A stretch of DNA of 64,000 nucleotides from Terrabacter sp. MAHUQ-38 (GCF_014518425.1 NZ_JACVCU010000002.1:124001-188000), one strand, 5' to 3'; numbered from the stretch's first letter, positions 45,044 to 53,980 are shown. Notes: generated by a model from the letters alone, not told the origin. Program-made: numbers and translations.

Positions 45044-45352
45044 CTACCGCTGTGTGTGGCGCAGCCGTTCCATCTCCGCTTCGATCTGGCGTGGTCCCGG
45101 TGCGGGCGAAAGGACGTCCCAGGTGTGGAACGCCAGCCCGATGCCCCACCCGAAGATCGGGAACACGGGCCAGAAGAAGGCAGCACCCGTGACGTACCAG
45201 AGCGCAACCAAAAGCAGGTTGACCGTGAAGTACGCAAGGGCGTGCGCCATCAAGCCGCGCTTGTCCTCCAGCCGCTTGACGGCTTGTCGACGCAGCTCAG
45301 GCTCGTCGTCGACGAGCTCGGGCATGTGCTCCGGTGTGACTCTCTCAGTCAT
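45044..45352 (-). CDS. 2TM-domain protein
   Basis: A 102-residue protein that matches the 2TM domain: KRLEDKRGLMAHALAYFTVN, then LLLVALWYVTG and PVFPIFGWGIGLAFHTWDVL form two membrane helices around a Trp/Pro-rich hairpin. The acidic N-terminus and charged C-terminal helix (QIEAEMERLRHTQR) face the cytoplasm. The function of the family is unknown. A box (GGGCCGAACGTCCC) lies 63 bp upstream. Confidence 0.85.
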   Translation of the reverse strand: MTERVTPEHMPELVDDEPELRRQAVKRLEDKRGLMAHALAYFTVNLLLVALWYVTGAAFFWPVFPIFGWGIGLAFHTWDVLSPAPGPRQIEAEMERLRHTQR

Positions 45353-45414
45353 CTACGACACCTCCTCTCTCCCTTCAGCCTTACGTCGGCAGACGCCCCC
45401 GGCGGGGCCGAACG

Positions 45415-45428
45415 TCCCGCCATCAGGG
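45415..45428. promoter_or_regulatory. DosR-like box
   Basis: GGGCCGAACGTCCC: exact match to GGGNC-N4-GNCCC, 63 bp before the 2TM gene. Its right half (GAACGTCCC) is identical to that of the box at 43163. Confidence 0.7.
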
Positions 45429-45516
45429 CCTGCTGGCGAGTGAAGTCCGCGACACGACAGCGATCCGGCGTTGCACTGGACGCGTCGGGCGAGGGACGGA
45501 AAGGATTGGCATACCG

Positions 45517-45987
45517 TCAGCCTTGCGGAGGCTGCGGCCGCGGCGCCTCCGAGGCTCGCGCGAGGGCCATCAGGCCTACCAGGACGCCGATGCCGCTTCC
45601 CGCCATGCCAACCCCTATCACCCAGCGAGCGAGCAGATCCCAGTCAAAGCTGCTGTCGCCGAAGTCGAAGGGGAAGACCTGCCAGATGCGTACCAGCGCA
45701 GCGATTCCCACGACGTTCTGGGTGATGTCACCCAAGGCCTTGAACCACGGAGGGTCGCTCATGACATAGAGGGCGTTCGCAACAAGGCCGACCACGATCG
45801 ACGCGTTGACGAGGCCGAGCACGCGTGGAGTGTCGCCGGTCAGGAACGGCACAGCAGTCCAGCCCGGCCACTCGTTGATGGCGAACAGCAGGCCCGCGTT
45901 GACCACCAAGCCCACGGTGTAACCCAGGCGACGGGACGCCAACGACGGACGCTGTCGGCGCCGCTGTGCGGTTGTAAGAGACGACAT
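45517..45987 (-). CDS. Four-TM membrane protein
   Basis: A 156-residue protein with about four hydrophobic helices (TVGLVVNAGLLFAINEWPGW, VLGLVNASIVVGLVANALYV, NVVGIAALVRIWQVFPFDF, LLARWVIGVGMAGSGIGVLV). Not recognised; the repeated helix-hairpin layout suggests an integral membrane protein of unknown function. ATG 45987 has a gaaaggg ribosome site. A GGGACGAAGGTCCG box lies 60 bp upstream. Confidence 0.75.
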   Translation of the reverse strand: MSSLTTAQRRRQRPSLASRRLGYTVGLVVNAGLLFAINEWPGWTAVPFLTGDTPRVLGLVNASIVVGLVANALYVMSDPPWFKALGDITQNVVGIAALVRIWQVFPFDFGDSSFDWDLLARWVIGVGMAGSGIGVLVGLMALARASEAPRPQPPQG

Positions 45988-46046
45988 GGCGGACCCTTTC
46001 GTAAAGCAGCTCCCTCCAGCGAACAACCTTCAGCCACCCCGAAACA

Positions 46047-46060
46047 GGGACGAAGGTCCG
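46047..46060. promoter_or_regulatory. DosR-like box, one mismatch
   Basis: GGGACGAAGGTCCG, 60 bp before the membrane gene at 45987; only the last base departs from the consensus. Confidence 0.6.
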
Positions 46061-46181
46061 CGCAAAGCAGCCACTGCCGGGGCCGCACGGCGAACGCACC
46101 TTCGTGCTGCCTTGAACCTGCTGCGTCCGCTCGAGCAGCGAGCTTCAAGGACGTCGATGTGATCGAGACATCAACCGGGTC

Positions 46182-46195
46182 GGGCCTTTCGGCCC
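46182..46195. promoter_or_regulatory. DosR-like box
   Basis: GGGCCTTTCGGCCC: exact match to the consensus, 74 bp before the DUF4389 gene at 46269. Confidence 0.65.
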
Positions 46196-46268
46196 TGATC
46201 CTGCGGTCGGTCGGCGATGGAACCTGTTGAGGAATGGGCCGATCGATCGACCAACGGAGGCGAAGACG

Positions 46269-47705
46269 ATGAGCACATCAACGTATCCCGTGCACGTTCA
46301 GGCGCACCTGGATCCCGGGCTGAGCCGAGGGCTCTGGCTGGTGAAGTGGCTGCTCGTGGTGCCGCACTACGTTGTGTTGGCGTTCCTCTGGCTCGCGTTC
46401 GGCGTGCTCAGCGTGGCGGCCTTCTTCGCCATTCTCTTCACGGGGCGCTACCCGAGAGCCATCTTCGAGTTCAACGTGGGGGTGCTGCGGTGGACGTGGC
46501 GAGTCTCCTACTACGCGTATGGCGCCTTGGGCACGGACCGCTACCCTCCTTTCTCGCTCAAGGACGACCCCACCTACCCCGCACGGCTCGACGTCGACTA
46601 CCCACAGCGCCTGTCGCGTGGCCTCGTCCTGGTCAAGTGGTGGCTCCTCGCCTTGCCGCACTACCTCATCGTGGGCGTGCTGATCGGCAGCGGCGCGTAC
46701 GTCGTGGCACAGAGGTCCGGCCTCGACCGGACTCCCTTGGTGTGGGGCGGCGGTCTCATCGGTCTTCTGGTCCTGATCGCGGCCGTCGCCCTTCTCTTCA
46801 CCGGTCGCTACCCCCGACCGCTCTTCGACCTGATCCTCGGCCTCAACCGGTGGGTCCTGCGGGTCGCCGGCTATGCGGCCCTCATGACAGACGAGTACCC
46901 GCCCTTCCGCCTCGACCACGGTGGCGACGACCGGGGCGCTTCCGAACAGCTCGCGCTTCCACTCAGCCCGACGACGAACCTCCCGGCACGGAATGCACCC
47001 GCGACCGCCGATCCGTGGACCGCGGGACGCGTGACAGCGCTCGTCGTCGGGGCGGCCGGCGTGATCCTGTCCGTCGGGCTTGCAGGTGCCGGAGGCGCCC
47101 TCGCCTACGCGGACACCGCCATGCGCGACAGCGGCGGCTACGTCATGAGCGGCAGCATGCGACTCAGCACCCAGACGTACGCGGTGACCTCCGCGAACGT
47201 CGAGCTGCACGCCGCCGACGTCTTCAGGGCGATCCCCGCTGACGCGATCGGCGACGTCAAGATCACCGTGACGGCAGCCTCGGAGAAGCCGGTGTTCGTG
47301 GGCATCGCACCGACCCGTGCCGTCCAGAGCTACCTTCACGGCGTCGCGCGGGCGCAGCTGAGGTCACTACCCGGCGACGCAGCGGGATACACCACGATGT
47401 CCGGGACCGCGCCCACCCGTTCACCCGCCGAGGCCCTGTCCTGGGCGGCGCAGAGCGCCGGCACTGGCACGCACTCCATGGTCTGGCCTGTCGAAGCCGG
47501 CGACTGGACGGTCGTGGTCATGAACGCTGACCGGTCCGCCGGAGTGGACGCGGCAATCGCCTACGGCGCAACCGTCCCCGCCCTGCGGTGGCTCGTCCCG
47601 CTCCTCCTCACGCTCGGCGCCACGGGCCTGCTGGTCGCCATCGCACTTCTCGTCGGCGCAATCGCCACGGCGGCTCGTTCCAGCGAAGCGAGCCAACGAC
47701 CATGA
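46269..47705 (+). CDS. DUF4389 membrane protein
   Basis: A 478-residue protein with two similar N-terminal modules. The first reads LSRGLWLVKWLLVVPHYVVL then ILFTGRYPRAIFEFNVGVLR, and the second LSRGLVLVKWWLLALPHYLI then LLFTGRYPRPLFDLILGLNR: an internal duplication of the DUF4389 domain. Residues about 260-440 form an extracytoplasmic domain flanked by TM helices, ending LVPLLLTLGATGLLVAIALL. Family function is unknown. Flavodoxin gene follows after 115 bp, probably in the same unit. Confidence 0.85.
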   Translation: MSTSTYPVHVQAHLDPGLSRGLWLVKWLLVVPHYVVLAFLWLAFGVLSVAAFFAILFTGRYPRAIFEFNVGVLRWTWRVSYYAYGALGTDRYPPFSLKDDPTYPARLDVDYPQRLSRGLVLVKWWLLALPHYLIVGVLIGSGAYVVAQRSGLDRTPLVWGGGLIGLLVLIAAVALLFTGRYPRPLFDLILGLNRWVLRVAGYAALMTDEYPPFRLDHGGDDRGASEQLALPLSPTTNLPARNAPATADPWTAGRVTALVVGAAGVILSVGLAGAGGALAYADTAMRDSGGYVMSGSMRLSTQTYAVTSANVELHAADVFRAIPADAIGDVKITVTAASEKPVFVGIAPTRAVQSYLHGVARAQLRSLPGDAAGYTTMSGTAPTRSPAEALSWAAQSAGTGTHSMVWPVEAGDWTVVVMNADRSAGVDAAIAYGATVPALRWLVPLLLTLGATGLLVAIALLVGAIATAARSSEASQRP

Positions 47706-47781
47706 CCGGCCGCTCGGAGCGTTCAGGCATGTCTCGCTCGACTGACCACGCACCGGGCCGCACCCTTACCACTGCCCACCC

Positions 47782-47802
47782 GGGGCCGCGAACAACGGCC
47801 CC
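47782..47802. repeat. Hairpin before the flavodoxin gene
   Basis: GGGGCCG-N7-CGGCCCC is a perfect 7-bp inverted repeat, 19 bp before the start of the flavodoxin gene. The spacer is too long for the GGGNC-N4-GNCCC box, so I read it as a leader or intergenic hairpin. Confidence 0.4.
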
Positions 47803-47820
47803 ACCTGAAAGGAGCCGGAC

Positions 47821-48339
47821 ATGAGCCGTGCGATTGTCGTATTCGAGTCGCTGTGGGGTAACACCGAGAAGGTGGCCCGCGCGGTGGCAGACGGGCTCGC
47901 TGAGTCCATGGATGTCGAGGTGCTCGACGTCAGCACGCAACCCTCCCCTCCGTCCGATGACGTGGACCTCCTCGTCGCAGGCGGTCCCACCCACGCCTTC
48001 TCGATGACGCGGCCCCGCACTCGTGCGGACGCGCGCAGTCAGGGCGCCACCCAAGGATGCGAGGGCCCCGGGCTTCGCGAGTGGCTCGACGAGCTTCCGA
48101 GTGGTCGCCACCACCAACGGGTCGCGACGTTCGACACGCGCGTAGGCAAGGCGCGCCACCTCCCCGGGTCGGCGGCGAAGAGCGCCGGCAAGGAGGCGCG
48201 ACGGCACGGGTACGAGACGGTGACTCGGCAGAGCTTCTGGGTGCGCGACGTCGCAGGCCCTCTCTTCGACGGGGAGCTCGAGCGGGCGACCGCGTGGGGT
48301 CGCGATCTGGCCGTGAGAATGGGTGAGCCGGCGAGATGA
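47821..48339 (+). CDS. Flavodoxin-domain protein
   Basis: A 172-residue flavodoxin-fold protein. The phosphate-binding start is IVVFESLWGNTEKVARAVAD (residues 5-24), and the second strand/loop is VDLLVAGGPTHAFSMTRPRT near residue 57. The 90s loop that stacks on FMN is less clear. It probably carries electrons or binds FMN. ATG 47821 has an aaaggag ribosome site. Confidence 0.85.
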   Translation: MSRAIVVFESLWGNTEKVARAVADGLAESMDVEVLDVSTQPSPPSDDVDLLVAGGPTHAFSMTRPRTRADARSQGATQGCEGPGLREWLDELPSGRHHQRVATFDTRVGKARHLPGSAAKSAGKEARRHGYETVTRQSFWVRDVAGPLFDGELERATAWGRDLAVRMGEPAR

Positions 48340-48374
48340 CCGCCCGGCAAGCCCGCGGTGCGGCTCCACTTTCC

Positions 48375-48388
48375 GGGTCCTAGGTCCC
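48375..48388. promoter_or_regulatory. DosR-like box
   Basis: GGGTCCTAGGTCCC: exact match to GGGNC-N4-GNCCC with a palindromic CTAG centre, 80 bp before the universal stress gene at 48468. Confidence 0.7.
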
Positions 48389-48467
48389 AGCCGTTCAGGT
48401 GGGAGCGACCCGATGCTGGACGTACCGGCCGCGCACGTCGCGTGACCGACGATCTCAGGAGGACACC

Positions 48468-49358
48468 ATGTCAACCCGACTCACCTCACGTCCGGTCGTG
48501 GTCGGCCTCGACGGCCGACAGCCGGGTCGCATCGCCCTGGACTGGGCCATCGATGAGGCGCGCTGGCGGCGTACATCCCTTCGCCTGCTGCACGCGACGC
48601 CGATGCCGCTACGCGGCCGCGCTCCGGAGCCCTCGTCCGAGGTAGCCGCGGGTGATGAGCAGAGCGCCCGCATTCTCGACGAGGCGGTCGACCGGGTGCG
48701 CGCCCTGTCACCGGCCACGCCTGTCTCCACGTCGACCGGGCACGGCAATGCCGCGGTCATGCTGGTAGAGGCTTCGAAAGACGCGTCGTGCGTCGTCGTC
48801 GGCGCACGGACGCGCGGCGCCCTGGCGTCTGCGTTCATGGGGTCCACGTCCGTCGACGTCGCGGCACACGCTGCCGCACCGGTCGTCGTCGTCCGGCAGC
48901 TGCCGGTGGTCCGGCCCAACCGTCCCGGTGTGGTAGTCGGCTCCGACGGGTCGGCGCTGTCGACGGCAGCCATCGCTGAGGGCTTCAGGCAGGCCGACGA
49001 GCGCGGACTGCCGCTCACCGTGGTGCACGCGTGGTTCCTCGACCCCGGCCTGGGCTTGGCGGCATTGCAGTCCGAAGACGCCCTGCGCGCGGCCGGCGAT
49101 GCTGAGCACGCACTGGCGGCGGAGGCGCTCGCAGGGTGGTCCGAGAAGTACCCCGACGTCATGCTGCGCCACCACGTCATCAACGCCCACCCGGTGCAGG
49201 CCCTGGTAGAGCACTCGGACGGCGCGGAGCTCGTCATCGTGGGCAGCCGCGGGCGCGGGGGCTTCGGAGGCCTGCTCATGGGCTCGGTGAGCCAAGGAGT
49301 GCTGCATCATGCGCACTGCCCGGTGATGGTGGTCAAGGCGCCCGCAGACGAAAGGTGA
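48468..49358 (+). CDS. Tandem universal stress protein
   Basis: A 296-residue protein with two UspA domains. Each has the start strand (PVVVGLDGRQPGRIALDWAI; PGVVVGSDGSALSTAAIAEG) and the ATP-binding end (VVVGARTRGALASAFMGSTS; VIVGSRGRGGFGGLLMGSVS) with G-2x-G-9x-G-S spacing, so both halves should bind ATP. It matches Rv2005c/Rv2623-type DosR-regulon proteins in domain order. ATG 48468 has an aggagga site. Its stop overlaps the GTG of the next gene. Confidence 0.92.
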   Translation: MSTRLTSRPVVVGLDGRQPGRIALDWAIDEARWRRTSLRLLHATPMPLRGRAPEPSSEVAAGDEQSARILDEAVDRVRALSPATPVSTSTGHGNAAVMLVEASKDASCVVVGARTRGALASAFMGSTSVDVAAHAAAPVVVVRQLPVVRPNRPGVVVGSDGSALSTAAIAEGFRQADERGLPLTVVHAWFLDPGLGLAALQSEDALRAAGDAEHALAAEALAGWSEKYPDVMLRHHVINAHPVQALVEHSDGAELVIVGSRGRGGFGGLLMGSVSQGVLHHAHCPVMVVKAPADER

Positions 49359-49804
49359 CCACCGTGAACGGCGACATTCTGCCTACCGACCACACCGGGC
49401 TGCAGGTCTTGGACACCGAGAGCTGCCTCGAACGGGTGCGGCGCACGCCCGTGGGTCGCATCGCGTTCGAGCTCGACGGCGAGATCGCCGTTCTGCCTGT
49501 GGTTCACACCGTGGACGGGCTCGACATCTGCTTCCGCACCGCGGGCAACGCCAAGCTCGAGATGGCGCTGGAGCACGACCGCGTGGCCTACGAGGTCGAC
49601 CAGTGGGACCCGGATTCACACAGCGGGTGGAGCGTGCTCGTGCAAGGCACGGCCTCGATCGTCGACGACGAGGACGAGGTGCGTCGGCTCGAGCAGGTCT
49701 CGGGTGGTTCCTGGATCCCCCAACATCGGCAGGGCTACCGCTGGGTCCGTGTCCGGGCCCACACCATCACCGGGCGCTTGCTGGAGCCGCCCGCCGATGG
49801 ATGA
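49355..49804 (+). CDS. Pyridoxamine 5'-phosphate oxidase-fold protein
   Basis: A 149-residue split-barrel flavin- or haem-type protein. It opens with LDTESCLERVRRTPVGRIAF, continues LPVVHTVDGLDICFRTAGNA and KLEMALEHDRVAYEVDQWD, and has SGWSVLVQGTASIVDD. This resembles the actinobacterial nitroimidazole-resistance-like family, which includes DosR-regulon members such as Rv0080/Rv3129 (from memory). GTG 49355 overlaps the USP stop by 3-4 bp; the two genes form one unit. Confidence 0.88.
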   Translation: MTTVNGDILPTDHTGLQVLDTESCLERVRRTPVGRIAFELDGEIAVLPVVHTVDGLDICFRTAGNAKLEMALEHDRVAYEVDQWDPDSHSGWSVLVQGTASIVDDEDEVRRLEQVSGGSWIPQHRQGYRWVRVRAHTITGRLLEPPADG

Positions 49805-49861
49805 CGCGCTGGGTGTGCGTGCCACATCGAGGGCCGGACGGGGCCGAGGCCGCGGCGCCGG

Positions 49862-52315
49862 TCAGTCTCGGACGTGGTGCGCGTGCCGGACCGACGGCGA
49901 AAGACGGTAGACCGCCTCCACCGCCGCCGCCCCCGCAGCACCGACAGCCAGCGAGCGCCACAGCATCGGCAGCGGCACGTCGAAGGTGAAGAAGCGTGCC
50001 GCGATCGGCAGGACGAACGCGAGCACGGCCAGCAGAACCATCGCGCCGACGAGCGCGACCTTCCACGGGCGGAACGGTCGCGCCAGCACGACGAGGATCC
50101 AGAAGAAGGCGAGGAGCAACGTGACTGTCGCGCCGCTCCCGGGCTGCCAGCACGCCACGTCGGCGACAGCCCCCACGCCGGCCTCGAGTCCGCACCGGTC
50201 AGCGAGCTGTTCACGGGACACACCGTGGTTGGCGCCGGCGAAGAGGTAGGACACGATGACCGCGAGGCCCGCTACCGCTCCCGAAGGCACGGCGAAGCGC
50301 AGAATGCGGCCGAGGAAGCCGGGCAGGTAGCGGCGCCTGTTGGGTCCCAGGGCGAGGAAGAACGCCGGGATGCCGATCGTCACCGCCGACACGAGCGTGA
50401 GATGGCGCGGCAGGAAGGGGAATGGCAGCGAGGCGAGAGCCGCGGCCAGGATCGCGACGAGGCTCATCGCGTTCTTCGCGACGAAGAGGTTGGCCACCCG
50501 CTCGACGTTGCCGATGACGCGGCGACCCTCCGCGAGCACGTCGGGCAGGTGGGAAAAGCGCCCGTCGAGAAGGACCAGCTCAGCGACGGCCTTCGTGGCC
50601 TGCGCGCCGTTACCCATGGCCACGCCGATGTCGGCGTCCTTGAGGGCGAGGGCGTCGTTGACGCCATCGCCCGTCATCGCGACGACGTGCCCGTCGGCCT
50701 GCAGCGCGTGGACGAAGGCCCTCTTCTGCTCAGGCGTGACACGCCCGAAGACGGTGTGCGCGGCGAGCGCTCGACGCAGGACATCTGGGTCGGCCGCGGC
50801 GTCGGGCAGGGTGCGGGCGTCGATCGGCTCGCCCACGTCGAGGCCGACCGCCCGGGCGACGGCCGCGACCGTGACGGGGTTGTCGCCGGAGATGACCTTG
50901 ATGGCGACGTCTTGCTCCGCGAAGTAGGCGAGCGTGTCGCGAGCGTCCGGCCGCACCTGCTCGGTGAGCGTGACGAGGGCCGCCGGCACGAGGTCGGCGG
51001 GCAGCCTCGCGCCGTCGAGCTGCTCCTCGCTGCGGGCGAGCAGAACGACGCGGCGGCCGGAGTCGGCGAGGGCGGCCACGCGGACCCGGATCGCCTCGAG
51101 CGCCGCGTCGGTCGGCTGTGGGTCGGCGGCGAGCAACACCTCCGGAGCCCCGAGCACCCACGTCGAGCGCTCGGCGAAGCAGGCGGCGCTCCACTTGCGG
51201 GCAGAGCTGAACGGGATGGTCCGGGTGCGCTGCCAGCCCGGCGAGGCGAGCGCCGCGGCGACCGCGGTCAGGGTGCCGTTGGCATTGGGGTCATCCGCGA
51301 GGGCACCCAGAGCGCAGCGGATCTCCCCGAGCTCCTGTCCCTCGAGCGGCACGACGTCCTCGTACGCGATCTCGCCGACCGTCAGCGTCCCGGTCTTGTC
51401 GATGCACACGACGTCGACGCGCGCGAGGCCCTCGACTGCCGGCAGCTGCTGCACGAGGACGTCGCTCCGCGTCAGCTGTACCGCAGACAGGAGGAACGCC
51501 ACCGACGTGAGCAGCACGAGGCCCTCGGGGACGAGGCCGACAACCCCCGCCGCCGAACGGATGACGACCTCCTGCCATCCCCGGTCGCCGACGGTGCGCC
51601 ACTGCGACCAGAGCGCAATCGGCAGGGCCGTGACGATGACCCACGTGATGTAACGCAGAAGCCGGTTGACCGACTCTTGGATCTCCGAGTGGGTGCGGGT
51701 GAACTTCCTTGCGTCTGCAGCGATTTGGTTGACGTAGGCGTCCGCGCCGACCCGCCTGGCGTGGTAGCGGCCCGAGCCGGCGACGACGTTGGTACCCGAC
51801 AGAACGTCATCCCCTTCGTCGTGCGCCACCGGGTCGGACTCGCCAGTCAGGTTCGCCTCGTTGAGCTCGAGGCCGGCGCTCGAGACGAGGGTCCCGTCGG
51901 CGGGCACCTCGTCCCCGGTGCGCAGCTCGATGAGGTCGTCCTGGACGACCTCGGTCGTGGGGACGACCCGCACCTGGCCCTCGCGCACGACCCGCGTCGT
52001 GGGCGCGTTGAGCAGGGCGAGCCGGTCGAGCTTGCGTTTGGCAAGGTACTCCTGGGTGGTGCCGATGGCGGAGTTGACGACGAGGACCAGCCCGAAGAGC
52101 CCGTCGGCGTAGGACCCCGTCACCAGAATGAGGACGAACAGCGCGCCCAGGATCGCGTTGAACCGGGTCAGCACATTGGCACGCACGATCTCGGCGATGG
52201 AGCGCGACGTCCGCTCGTCCAGCCGGTTCACCGCCCCGCGCGAGACGCGTTCCGCCACCTCGGCACTCGTCAGCCCCGTGGGCCTGGTCAGCGTCGCGTC
52301 CCCGTAGGTTGTCAC
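49862..52315 (-). CDS. Cation-translocating P-type ATPase (CtpE-like)
   Basis: An 817-residue P-type ATPase. It has the A-domain TGES (NEANLTGESDP), the TM4 motif VGLVPEGLVLLTS, the phosphorylation site VCIDKTGTLTVGE and the hinge MTGDGVNDALALKDADIGVA. Sequence runs such as IAEIVRANVLTRFNAILGAL follow the M. tuberculosis CtpE pattern (a proposed Ca2+ transporter). GTG 52315 starts where the homology starts; longer starts overlap the BON gene and lack it. It is downstream of the BON gene on the same strand and probably shares its promoter and box. Confidence 0.9.
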   Translation of the reverse strand: MTTYGDATLTRPTGLTSAEVAERVSRGAVNRLDERTSRSIAEIVRANVLTRFNAILGALFVLILVTGSYADGLFGLVLVVNSAIGTTQEYLAKRKLDRLALLNAPTTRVVREGQVRVVPTTEVVQDDLIELRTGDEVPADGTLVSSAGLELNEANLTGESDPVAHDEGDDVLSGTNVVAGSGRYHARRVGADAYVNQIAADARKFTRTHSEIQESVNRLLRYITWVIVTALPIALWSQWRTVGDRGWQEVVIRSAAGVVGLVPEGLVLLTSVAFLLSAVQLTRSDVLVQQLPAVEGLARVDVVCIDKTGTLTVGEIAYEDVVPLEGQELGEIRCALGALADDPNANGTLTAVAAALASPGWQRTRTIPFSSARKWSAACFAERSTWVLGAPEVLLAADPQPTDAALEAIRVRVAALADSGRRVVLLARSEEQLDGARLPADLVPAALVTLTEQVRPDARDTLAYFAEQDVAIKVISGDNPVTVAAVARAVGLDVGEPIDARTLPDAAADPDVLRRALAAHTVFGRVTPEQKRAFVHALQADGHVVAMTGDGVNDALALKDADIGVAMGNGAQATKAVAELVLLDGRFSHLPDVLAEGRRVIGNVERVANLFVAKNAMSLVAILAAALASLPFPFLPRHLTLVSAVTIGIPAFFLALGPNRRRYLPGFLGRILRFAVPSGAVAGLAVIVSYLFAGANHGVSREQLADRCGLEAGVGAVADVACWQPGSGATVTLLLAFFWILVVLARPFRPWKVALVGAMVLLAVLAFVLPIAARFFTFDVPLPMLWRSLAVGAAGAAAVEAVYRLSPSVRHAHHVRD

Positions 52316-52431
52316 CGAGCCATTCTCGTGGTGGGACACGAGTATGGCGGGCCTTCGAGCGACCGCATCGACGGCGTCGTCCCCATGGTGGGTGCTCTCG
52401 CTGCTGTCCCAGAGATGTCCGCGGCGGGGTG

Positions 52432-53139
52432 TCAACCAGAGAGCACCATGCTGGTCTCTCCCGGCTCGGGGTGCGACACATGCAGGTTGTTGCGGACGGC
52501 TGTGACACCCGGCGTCGACCATGCGGCATCACCTGCCTGTTCGAACTCGTCCCACGTGAGTACCGTGCCGGTCAGCTCGATCGTGGTGCCGCGCACCGCG
52601 ACGTGGATGTTTGCGGCGTCGTCCTCGGCGTTGCGGAGCAGAGCCGCAAGGATCCTGCGTTTGGCCTCCTCTGCGGCCATGGGCAGCTCGGGCTTGATCT
52701 CTATGATGTTGTGGACCGACCTGACGCCCGGAGTGCTTCGAACCGCCCTGTCGGCCTCATCAAGCTGGTAGCGCCACGGAAGCGACCCGCTGAGCAGTAC
52801 GCACCCGTCGTGGACGGCGAGGTGGACGGCACCCTTGGGGATGGTGGGGTGCGCAGCCATTGCCTTGGCGGCGGCACGGACGATGTCGACGTCCTCGCGA
52901 CCGGAGGAGCGGTTCTTGACGACGAGCTCGTCCGCGACCCCCGTCACGCCCTCGACACGATATGCCGCGTCCAAGGCTGCTTCCTTCTGGGCATAGGTCT
53001 CGACCTCCCCTGAGAGCGTGACGGCGCCCTCGGTGACGGCGACGCCGACGTGGTCGGCATCGACGTCGGGCGACCACCGCAGCTCCTCGCTGACGCGGGT
53101 CTTCAGGCTGTGGTCGGTGCTGTGGAGTTTCTGGGTCAT
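52432..53139 (-). CDS. Triple BON-domain protein
   Basis: A 235-residue protein made of three BON domains (about residues 8-75, 85-150 and 157-225). Each has the strand-helix-strand pattern with HVGVAVTEGAVTLSGEV, VHLAVHDGCVLLSGSLPW and IHVAVRGTTIELTGTVLTW, followed by GVTGV/GVRSV/GVTAV turns. BON proteins bind lipid membranes or polysaccharide and act in envelope stress. No signal peptide. A near-ideal box (GGGACCAAGGGCCC) is 36 bp upstream. Confidence 0.9.
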   Translation of the reverse strand: MTQKLHSTDHSLKTRVSEELRWSPDVDADHVGVAVTEGAVTLSGEVETYAQKEAALDAAYRVEGVTGVADELVVKNRSSGREDVDIVRAAAKAMAAHPTIPKGAVHLAVHDGCVLLSGSLPWRYQLDEADRAVRSTPGVRSVHNIIEIKPELPMAAEEAKRRILAALLRNAEDDAANIHVAVRGTTIELTGTVLTWDEFEQAGDAAWSTPGVTAVRNNLHVSHPEPGETSMVLSG

Positions 53140-53174
53140 ACCTTGAGCGTGCGACGGAAAGACCTTCCTGAGAA

Positions 53175-53188
53175 GGGACCAAGGGCCC
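53175..53188. promoter_or_regulatory. DosR-like box
   Basis: GGGACCAAGGGCCC: exact match, 36 bp before the BON gene at 53139. Confidence 0.75.
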
Positions 53189-53211
53189 GCACTCACCGCC
53201 CTGGGCAGGCT

Positions 53212-53907
53212 TCAGCAGGCCATCAGGCCGACGACGAAGCCCCGGGCGCGCAGTCGTGGGATGAGCAGGTCGAGAGCAGCGACAGTCTGGGAGCGGTCTC
53301 CACCGCCGTCGTGCAGCAGGATCCTGGAGCCACCACGCACGTTTGCGAGCACGCGGCTCACGATGCTCCACGTGCCAGGGCGCGACCAGTCGCGCGGGTC
53401 TACAGTCCAGAGGATCTGGCGCTGACCGCGGCTGGCGATGATCGAGGCGACGCGGGAGCTCGTGGCACCGTACGGGGGCCGGACACAGCGCGGCCGATAT
53501 CCGAGCGCCCCCTCCATCTTGTTCAGCTGCCAGTTGACCCAGTAGTTGGACAGGTAGGTCAGGTTCGGGTGGTTCCACGTGTGGTTGCCGATGAGGTTGC
53601 CGTTCGCCCGGACTGACCGTGTGACCGATGGGTACCACGAGATGTTCTGCCCCAGCTCGAAGAACACCGCGCGCACTCCGTACTTCCGCAGGATCGAGAC
53701 GACCTTCGGCGTCCACGTGGGGTGGGGGCCGTCGTCGAAGGTGAGGTAGACGGTGCCCGCGTATGCCACTGGAACGGCCTCGAGTGCGGTGCCCACCGGC
53801 GCGCGAGCCATCTGCGCCGCGCTCGTATCCGCCTGTCCAGCAGGCACGGTCACGACGGTCAAGGAGACGGCGACTGCCGTGAGTGCAGCTGTGAAGAAGG
53901 CTTTCAT
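53212..53907 (-). CDS. Secreted polysaccharide deacetylase (NodB family)
   Basis: A 231-residue exported enzyme with a signal peptide (AALTAVAVSLTVVTVPAGQA). The NodB motifs are intact: catalytic Asp in YLTFDDGPHPTWTPK, the His metal triad in GNHTWNHPNLT, and RPPYGATSS. WTVDPRDWSRPGT and ILLHDGG complete the core. It removes acetyl groups from peptidoglycan or chitooligosaccharide outside the cell. ATG 53907. A box (GGGCCCTCCGTCCC) is 60 bp upstream. Confidence 0.92.
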   Translation of the reverse strand: MKAFFTAALTAVAVSLTVVTVPAGQADTSAAQMARAPVGTALEAVPVAYAGTVYLTFDDGPHPTWTPKVVSILRKYGVRAVFFELGQNISWYPSVTRSVRANGNLIGNHTWNHPNLTYLSNYWVNWQLNKMEGALGYRPRCVRPPYGATSSRVASIIASRGQRQILWTVDPRDWSRPGTWSIVSRVLANVRGGSRILLHDGGGDRSQTVAALDLLIPRLRARGFVVGLMAC

Positions 53908-53966
53908 GATGTCCCCAGTCCACTACTCCCCTACTCCGATTGTTCGCCTCCTCGGTGGGCGGAACA

Positions 53967-53980
53967 GGGCCCTCCGTCCC
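53967..53980. promoter_or_regulatory. DosR-like box
   Basis: GGGCCCTCCGTCCC: exact match, 60 bp before the NodB deacetylase at 53907. The same spacing occurs at four other genes. Confidence 0.65.

Noticed and set aside
49829-49843. GGGCCGGACGGGGCC as a possible DosR-like box
   Set aside because: Wrong spacing and no CCC at the right end; it lies between two convergent gene ends, where a promoter operator has no use.
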